Shown in pieces: positions 59,777 through 64,000 of a stretch of DNA of 64,000 bases. The position numbers and the translations under genes are program-made. This stretch comes from Anaerococcus vaginimassiliensis (GTDB lineage Bacteria; Bacillota; Clostridia; Tissierellales; Peptoniphilaceae): contig NZ_LR130844.1 of assembly GCF_900626155.1 (NCBI RefSeq), positions 124,001-188,000 on the forward strand, read 5' to 3'. Numbering within the stretch: position 1 is the first letter of the stretch; every line of letters starts with the position of its first letter. Below the pieces are notes generated by a model, which saw only the letters and a program-made list of their open reading frames with translations, was not told the origin of the DNA and did no database searches.

Positions 59777-61096
59777 CTAAGCATTCATAAGCACCTTTAT
59801 AAACTTCTCTATGGAGTACTCAAAGGCATCTAGGGTATCAATATCACTTGTACCATCATCAAGCCTTATATCTTCCATTTCTTCTTCCTTCCATACTGCA
59901 GTAGATAAAGCATCTACTAGACTCTTACAATTTTCAGTATAAAAAAATCTATCAGAAGCCACCAAAGTATTGACAAGCCTTATCCTGTCATTGATTGGGT
60001 TCTTGATAGAATTCTTAATCTTTATATTTAAATTTGCATCTAATAAAGCCTTTTGCATACCTTTAATTAGAACTTGCTCCGCATTATCTGCATATATTAG
60101 GTCAACATTGCCATAAGTAGATTGAATTACCCTTACAAAGTCTATAAGTTGATTGTATAGGTCTGTAGGCTTATCAGGTTCTAACCTTTCAGACCTTAAA
60201 GCATATACCTTTTTAAATCCTCGACTTATTCCTGTACAAACAAAAGCATGCTTTGAATTATTACCACCAAAGTCCACTCCAATCTGTATCATCTGTAATT
60301 CGTGAGGTTTTTCTTTAATTAGATAGTTTTCCGGCCCATCAGCAAACTGCTTATATATAAGCCCCTCAGCTACTACCCTAAGCCCCAGTATATCTCTTTT
60401 ATACCAAACAGAATTAGGATCGTATTGAAGCTTAATATCCTTCTTTCTCTGGTCTGAAATATTGATATTATCATCGATTGTAAAATGTTTATAATTATAT
60501 CCACCAAAATCTATTCCATCATCAATCATATTTTGGTACTTATCTATGTGATCGGAATAAATAAAATGGTTAGGACTTGATGGGTTTAGGTCCCAAAAGA
60601 ATTTACGTCTTTTAGCTGCTGCGGTTCTGTTAAAAGCTTCTTTGATTGAGTCTTTATGGTGGAGGTTTATTTCTGTAGCAATCCACATTCCGAACGAATT
60701 ACCACGTATCTTTTTATATGAATCAGCCTTGGCAGTACCAGCAAATATCACTATTCTTTCTCTAAATTTAGTGTAAGGCCCTTTAATTATTAAAGCTTCA
60801 TTTCCTTTATGTTTCCCCCATCTGCACTGCCCACGGAAGATGTATTCCAATCCAAAGCCGTTAGCATCTCCTATGTTTAGTTTGGCATTTGCCCCAGTAG
60901 ATCCAGTAGCTAGGTGAAGCCTATCTTTAGTGGTTCGTAGTTCATGGGCAAAAGCATAGATGTTGTCTACTGTTTTCCCTGCCCTTACTGCACCTTCTGC
61001 GATATTGTAGGTGTTATCTTTACACTTTCTTATGTAGTCGATATGCTTATCAGAAAAATTGAATGGTATAGTTTTTCTTTTCTTAATCTTTTCCAT
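59777..61096 (-). CDS. Terminase large subunit
   Basis: A 439-residue DNA-packaging motor of the PBSX/terminase_3 type. Walker A-like EGAVRAGKTV (about residue 34-43), Walker B-like FGMWIATEINLH near 135-146, and the nuclease domain with GVDFGGNNSKHAFV near 274 and IYADNAEQ further on. It overlaps terS by 14 bases. Confidence 0.93.
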   Translation of the reverse strand: MEKIKKRKTIPFNFSDKHIDYIRKCKDNTYNIAEGAVRAGKTVDNIYAFAHELRTTKDRLHLATGSTGANAKLNIGDANGFGLEYIFRGQCRWGKHKGNEALIIKGPYTKFRERIVIFAGTAKADSYKKIRGNSFGMWIATEINLHHKDSIKEAFNRTAAAKRRKFFWDLNPSSPNHFIYSDHIDKYQNMIDDGIDFGGYNYKHFTIDDNINISDQRKKDIKLQYDPNSVWYKRDILGLRVVAEGLIYKQFADGPENYLIKEKPHELQMIQIGVDFGGNNSKHAFVCTGISRGFKKVYALRSERLEPDKPTDLYNQLIDFVRVIQSTYGNVDLIYADNAEQVLIKGMQKALLDANLNIKIKNSIKNPINDRIRLVNTLVASDRFFYTENCKSLVDALSTAVWKEEEMEDIRLDDGTSDIDTLDAFEYSIEKFIKVLMNA

Positions 61097-61505
61097 AAAT
61101 CATCCCGTCTATATCGTCTAAGTCCTCAATTTCTTCTGATATACCTTTCATGATTTCAATTTCTGTTTTAGTTTTCTTGATTTGAGTTTCTTGTTTTTCT
61201 TTTTCTAGGTTCTTTAATTCATTATCTACAGAATCGTAACCCGCTCTATCTAATATGGTTTTTATCGCTTCTAGTTTTACAAATTCACTATCAGCATCAA
61301 TTAAATCTTTTAGTCCCCTCATTGCGGGAGCTACCAAATCTTTTAAAAATTCTCTTTGAAGTTCTTCTTTTTTACTTTGGAAACTCTCTTGTTTTTTCCA
61401 CCTAGATACAGTTTCTTCTCTTACATCAAGTTTTTTAGCTATTTCTCTTTGTGATAGATTGGTGAAAACCATTAAATTTATAGCTTTATCCTGTTTGCTT
61501 GCCAT
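61083..61505 (-). CDS. Terminase small subunit
   Basis: A 140-residue protein. The N-terminal helix-turn-helix (AINLMVFTNLSQREIAKKLDVREETVSRWKKQESF) should recognise the packaging site, and the C-terminal part is coiled coil that oligomerises. The ATG at 61503-61505 follows GGTGG; an upstream in-frame TTG lies before that site and was not used. It overlaps the GIY-YIG gene by 20 bases. Confidence 0.88.
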   Translation of the reverse strand: MASKQDKAINLMVFTNLSQREIAKKLDVREETVSRWKKQESFQSKKEELQREFLKDLVAPAMRGLKDLIDADSEFVKLEAIKTILDRAGYDSVDNELKNLEKEKQETQIKKTKTEIEIMKGISEEIEDLDDIDGMIYGKD

Positions 61506-62121
61506 TGTATTCCCACCTCTCAAAACTTGATATTTTTTGATTCGAATAATGGATAACTTCGTCGAAGTTTATTACTCCATATTTATATAATGGCAAAGTA
61601 AAGTTCGGATTAAGTTTTAGCATTAATTTTGCGGCATTTATTTTATCTCTAGCTTTTACACTATTTAAATATAACCAAGCTGAGTTAAATATAACACATC
61701 TAATCATATCTTCCCTGTTTGACACGTCAATAGCTTTTTTGTTTTCTTTATCAACTAGATTGCAAAAGTTTTTTTGCTTGTTGGTGAGTTTTAATTCTAA
61801 ATCTTCTACTAAGCTTGCTCCATCTCCGCCAATTGTTTGGTTGTAACCATCTCTATAAGAATTATAGTTAGATATATATTTCACTTCTAAGTCAAACAAC
61901 TCTTCTTTTGAGTGTGCTATGTCTAATACTTCAATAGAAAAGTTATTTTCCCCGTATTTCCTTATAGCTCTCCCTATATATGAATTTGCTTTACAATGTT
62001 CTTTAAACCTATCTGATATATTTCTAGTAGTTATGCCGATGTATTTCTTATTATTTATTGTATTTGTAATTAAATAAACCACTCCGTACGGGTTTAGAAT
62101 TTCATATTTATATTTCTTCAA
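61486..62121 (-). CDS. GIY-YIG endonuclease, probable homing-type insertion
   Basis: A 211-residue protein with an N-terminal GIY-YIG nuclease domain (GVVYLITNTINNKKYIGITTRNISDRFKEH, then YIGRAIRKYGENNFSIEVLD). The second half (about 110-211) resembles nothing I can name and may bind DNA. The start is a TTG at 62119-62121 with a near-perfect GGAGGTGA six bases upstream. It is inserted just before terS, a common home for phage endonucleases that favour their own inheritance or aid cos cleavage. Confidence 0.85.
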   Translation of the reverse strand: MKKYKYEILNPYGVVYLITNTINNKKYIGITTRNISDRFKEHCKANSYIGRAIRKYGENNFSIEVLDIAHSKEELFDLEVKYISNYNSYRDGYNQTIGGDGASLVEDLELKLTNKQKNFCNLVDKENKKAIDVSNREDMIRCVIFNSAWLYLNSVKARDKINAAKLMLKLNPNFTLPLYKYGVINFDEVIHYSNQKISSFERWEYNGKQTG

Positions 62122-62151
62122 AGCACATCACCTCCAAACTACCTAAAAATT

Positions 62152-62280
62152 TTATCTAAACCGCTGTAACGCTTAGTGTCAACTAAATCAAATGACATTT
62201 TGAAAAAAAGATGTATCGCTAATGTTTTTTTATTTGTTTCTGTATCTATATCGAAAGGAGGGTTACAGCGGTTTAGATAA
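62152..62280. repeat. 19-bp perfect inverted repeat upstream of the GIY-YIG/terS genes
   Basis: TTATCTAAACCGCTGTAAC (62152-62170) and its exact reverse complement (62262-62280) flank a 91-bp AT-rich spacer. A minus-strand TTGACA in the spacer sits 17 bp from TTAGAT, so the right-hand (downstream) arm lies inside a possible promoter for the endonuclease gene. The spacer contains a smaller TCAAAATG/CATTTGA palindrome. Confidence 0.85.
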
Positions 62281-62300
62281 GACTTCTAGGCATAAAAAAA

Positions 62301-62321
62301 GACGGATATAATATCCGCCTT
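62301..62321 (-). terminator. Terminator after the 61-residue phage gene
   Basis: Stem AGGCGGATAT / ATATCCGTCT-type followed by TTTTTTTATG on the minus strand. It belongs to a family of three similar terminators in this part of the prophage. Confidence 0.75.
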
Positions 62322-62385
62322 TAAAAATATATATACTTTTATATCTTACTTAAAATCTTACCATAAAAGCTTTTTTGTCGCAAGG

Positions 62386-62571
62386 TTATAGGCTTTCTCT
62401 TCTAAGCCTTATCCATTCTTCCACTTCTTTTAGGTCTTCTTCATTTGCCCAATCCCTAATGTAAATTTTACAACCTGACTTATTTCTAGATTTCTTCTTT
62501 ACATCGGGATTATTGGCATCCCACTTATTTCTTGCCCTAGCTTGTGCATCACTTGTCTTGTTTTCTGTCAT
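62386..62571 (-). CDS. Small phage protein (61 aa)
   Basis: A 61-residue basic protein (ARARNKWDANNPDVKKKSRNKSGCKIYIRDWANEEDLKEVEEWIRLRRESL). Close relatives of this pattern are common small early/middle proteins of Firmicutes phages with no assigned role. Its start is preceded by AGGAG located in the end of a 36-codon gene, so the two may be coupled. Confidence 0.7.
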   Translation of the reverse strand: MTENKTSDAQARARNKWDANNPDVKKKSRNKSGCKIYIRDWANEEDLKEVEEWIRLRRESL

Positions 62572-62572
62572 A

Positions 62573-62683
62573 TTATCTCCTAACTAAATAAATTAATAAA
62601 CCAACAAGTCCGACCATAGCCAACGACTCGATAATCTCTCTTTTGCTTGGCTTTTCCCAAGATAAATCCACTTTGATTTTCAT
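62573..62683 (-). CDS. Micro-protein with one membrane segment (36 aa)
   Basis: A 36-residue frame: a charged N-terminal half (KIKVDLSWEKPSKREIIES) then LAMVGLVGLLIYLVRR, a single membrane helix with a basic end. The stop codon is one base before the next gene, which borrows its ribosome-binding site. No good ribosome-binding site of its own, so confidence is moderate. Confidence 0.5.
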   Translation of the reverse strand: MKIKVDLSWEKPSKREIIESLAMVGLVGLLIYLVRR

Positions 62684-62719
62684 AACTTTATTAGTATAAT
62701 GGTATCAAAAGCTAGGGGC

Positions 62720-62818
62720 TTAACCCCTAACTATTTTGATTTTGAGTCTTAACCCGAAGAATCTGATTTCTAGTTCGAATTCTCTGACGTTAAGGCTCTT
62801 TTTATTTTTCTTAACCAT
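62720..62818 (-). CDS. Basic micro-protein (32 aa)
   Basis: A 32-residue frame (MVKKNKKSLNVREFELEIRF, then a basic amphipathic end) with a strong AAAGGAGGAAAG site before its ATG. No homologue recognised. The ribosome-binding site is the main support. Confidence 0.55.
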   Translation of the reverse strand: MVKKNKKSLNVREFELEIRFFGLRLKIKIVRG

Positions 62819-62901
62819 TATACTTTCCTCCTTTCATACTTATATTATACACCAGTCGTATATATTTGTCAACACTTTTTACTATTTTCCCAACAAAAAA
62901 A

Positions 62902-62916
62902 GACGGTGAAACCGCC
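62902..62916 (-). terminator. Terminator after the MazF/PemK-like gene
   Basis: Stem GGCGGT / ACCGTC followed by TTTTTTTGTT on the minus strand; it touches the stop codon of the toxin gene. Confidence 0.7.
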
Positions 62917-63272
62917 TAATCAAGTATATAATCAAAAGTTTTTAGCAATGATTTCTTTAATTTTTCAACGTCAGTCGTATCTAGATTATAAATCATGTCC
63001 CCATAAACTCTATGTATTGAAACTTCTCGCATCTTATTGACCATTATAAAAGCTTTTTCTTTGCTAGGGTTTTCTTGGTATTTCTTACAATCAATTGTAA
63101 AACCGCCTCTATACTTCTTGCCAGATTTCTTACTTGTAATCGGAGCGACCACAAATGTTTTATAATCTTTATTAAAGTCTGTTAAAGCTACGGCGTAATG
63201 ATTACCAGATAGCTCTCCTCCTCTTGAATTTGAAAAATTAATTAAATACACACCAAATTTTTCTATTTTCAT
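62916..63272 (-). CDS. MazF/PemK-like toxin, apparently without a protein antitoxin
   Basis: A 118-residue protein with the MazF/PemK SH3-like barrel layout: KFGVYLINFSNSRGGELSGNHYAVALTDFN at the N-terminus, FVVAPITSKKSG in the middle and AFIMVNKMREVSIHRVYG near the end, where MazF has its TIDK-type segment. MazF-like proteins cut RNA, but some phage versions have other roles. No antitoxin reading frame lies next to it; instead there is a 140-bp leader with hairpins. Confidence 0.75.
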   Translation of the reverse strand: MKIEKFGVYLINFSNSRGGELSGNHYAVALTDFNKDYKTFVVAPITSKKSGKKYRGGFTIDCKKYQENPSKEKAFIMVNKMREVSIHRVYGDMIYNLDTTDVEKLKKSLLKTFDYILD

Positions 63273-63284
63273 ATTGTCCCCATA

Positions 63285-63416
63285 ATAAAATTAGGTGCGT
63301 TCAAAGAACACACCTTCGGTCAACCTTAACTAGTAAGGTTTTTTCTCCTTTTTAACCGTATCCTTAACGAATAAGGCTTTTGGTATATACATAATACCAC
63401 ATATTGTAGTATTATA
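63285..63416 (-). promoter_or_regulatory. Structured leader and operator of the MazF-like gene
   Basis: In transcription order: a 10-bp imperfect palindrome (GTAGTATTAT / ATAATACCAC arms at 63391-63415, one mismatch), a TATAAT-like box within its upstream arm, two small near-identical hairpins CCTTATTCGTTAAGG and CCTTACTAGTTAAGG 38 bp apart, and a stem AGGTGTGTTC / GAACGCACCT followed by AATTTTATTAT, just before the toxin start. Confidence 0.55.
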
Positions 63417-63435
63417 CAACTTTTATATATAAAAA

Positions 63436-63454
63436 GACGGATACAATATCCGCC
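63436..63454 (-). terminator. Terminator after the ArpU-like gene
   Basis: Stem GGCGGATA / TATCCGTC followed by TTTTTATATA on the minus strand. It is nearly identical in sequence to the terminator at 62301-62321. Confidence 0.75.
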
Positions 63455-63488
63455 TATAATTATAGAGTTAAACAGTTTTTTTAAAATT

Positions 63489-63956
63489 CTACAACCTAAT
63501 TATTTTTTTATATAAATTAAGCAAAGCAACATCTGACTTTCTCCAGATCATATCTTTAGACACCCCGTATTCAGTCGCTAAACTTCTCATACTATCAGTA
63601 TTATCTACCCATACCCTCATAATTATAGCTTTGTGTTGAGGGTCTTCTATGCTCTTTATAGCACGTCTTACTGGGCGTATCTCTAGCTTTATGCTATATA
63701 TCTCTTCTTCTAGTCTTTGGATATCATCTAGAACCTTTACTATCGTGTCTTCTTGGCTACTACCACCTCCTTTGATTGGGTCAGTATTTCCGAACCCAGA
63801 CTTTACACCATCTATCCTATCCCTTTTATTGCTTATTTCAGCTTTAAGGGCTTCTATATAATCTAAATTCTCTTTATAATTCCTTAGAATCGCTTTAGTT
63901 ATTTCTCTTCTGCCCTTATCTCTTTGTCTTCTTTCTTCCCTAATGCTTTTACTCAC
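63489..63956 (-). CDS. ArpU/RinA-like phage late-gene regulator
   Basis: A 155-residue protein: basic N-terminus, a long coiled-coil middle (YIEALKAEISNKRDRIDGV, IQRLEEEIYSIKLEIRPVRRAI) and a sigma-70 region 4-like helix-turn-helix at the end (SMRSLATEYGVSKDMIWRKSDVALLNLYKKI). Such proteins switch on late phage transcription. The GTG at 63954-63956 has GGAGG six bases upstream. Position before the terminase genes supports the role. Confidence 0.75.
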   Translation of the reverse strand: MSKSIREERRQRDKGRREITKAILRNYKENLDYIEALKAEISNKRDRIDGVKSGFGNTDPIKGGGSSQEDTIVKVLDDIQRLEEEIYSIKLEIRPVRRAIKSIEDPQHKAIIMRVWVDNTDSMRSLATEYGVSKDMIWRKSDVALLNLYKKIIRL

Positions 63957-64000
63957 CCAATCCTCCGTACTTATACTCCCATAGGTTTTCCACTTTCCTT
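63949..64000 (-). CDS. 3' end of an upstream phage gene (partial)
   Basis: A reading frame open to the window edge ends in KVENLWEYKYGGLGE with its TAA overlapping the GTG start of the ArpU-like gene, the usual coupled arrangement. Only about 16 residues are visible, so the product cannot be identified. Confidence 0.35.
   Translation of the reverse strand, partial: RKVENLWEYKYGGLGE

Overview
The window looks like one chromosomal segment of a low-G+C, anaerobic Gram-positive bacterium carrying a resident prophage. The AT-rich codon use, strong GGAGG ribosome-binding sites, lipobox lipoproteins, a T-box leader and gene orders such as rbgA-rnhB-yraN-dprA-topA and ylxM-ffh-rpsP-khpA-rimM-trmD-rplS point to Firmicutes. 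The overall gene set fits the Peptoniphilaceae, and Anaerococcus is my best guess. That assignment is an inference, since there is no rRNA here.

Host region (1 to about 36.5 kb). It opens with a lipoprotein-type pentaheme nitrite reductase (nrfA) and a T-box-controlled ABC importer operon whose binding protein is rich in cysteines. Next come a long calcineurin-like phosphoesterase, a HlyC/CorC-type membrane protein, a DUF1846 protein and an overlapping operon (2-hydroxyacid dehydrogenase, udk, glgB, UPF0158, apbE). Further along are a VOC protein, tadA, tRNA-Arg(CCT), a dacA-aminotransferase-like-nudix cluster (the middle gene is a nucleotidyltransferase relative of aminoglycoside 6-adenylyltransferases), mscL with a zinc-ribbon tail, the topA operon, a pair of paralogous exported proteins, an ABC exporter broken by a one-base frameshift, the ffh/trmD translation operon, an HtrA protease and a three-gene ABC-2 exporter.

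Prophage (about 36.5 kb to beyond 64 kb). Nearly everything is on the minus strand, so the phage reads from right to left: ArpU-like regulator, MazF/PemK-like toxin, micro-ORFs, a GIY-YIG endonuclease, small and large terminase, portal, a MuF head protein, an accessory cassette, scaffold, capsid, connectors, major tail protein, tail chaperones, a 1549-residue tape measure, distal tail, tail-tip protein, BppU-like baseplate protein, carbohydrate-binding protein, two holin candidates, endolysin, and a hicAB pair at the end. The tape measure and absence of a sheath indicate a siphovirus. Integrase, repressor and replication genes must lie past 64 kb.

The most interesting part is 54.9-58.4 kb, where cargo interrupts the head genes. 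The MuF protein ends in a domain resembling polymorphic toxin type 50 and is followed at once by a small Sm-like protein that is a good immunity candidate. After a terminator, an independent promoter with an embedded palindrome drives a 44-residue ribbon-helix-helix protein and a Rha-type antirepressor. A convincing opposite-strand promoter, hairpin and terminator between those two genes predict a small RNA antisense to the antirepressor leader. This layout resembles the arc-sar-ant immunity I region of phage P22. A phage tRNA-Tyr follows. Other points to check are a 19-bp perfect inverted repeat next to terS, a MazF-like toxin with a structured leader, exact 43- and 44-residue repeats in the tape measure, and a terminator-rich duplicated non-coding region at the prophage end.
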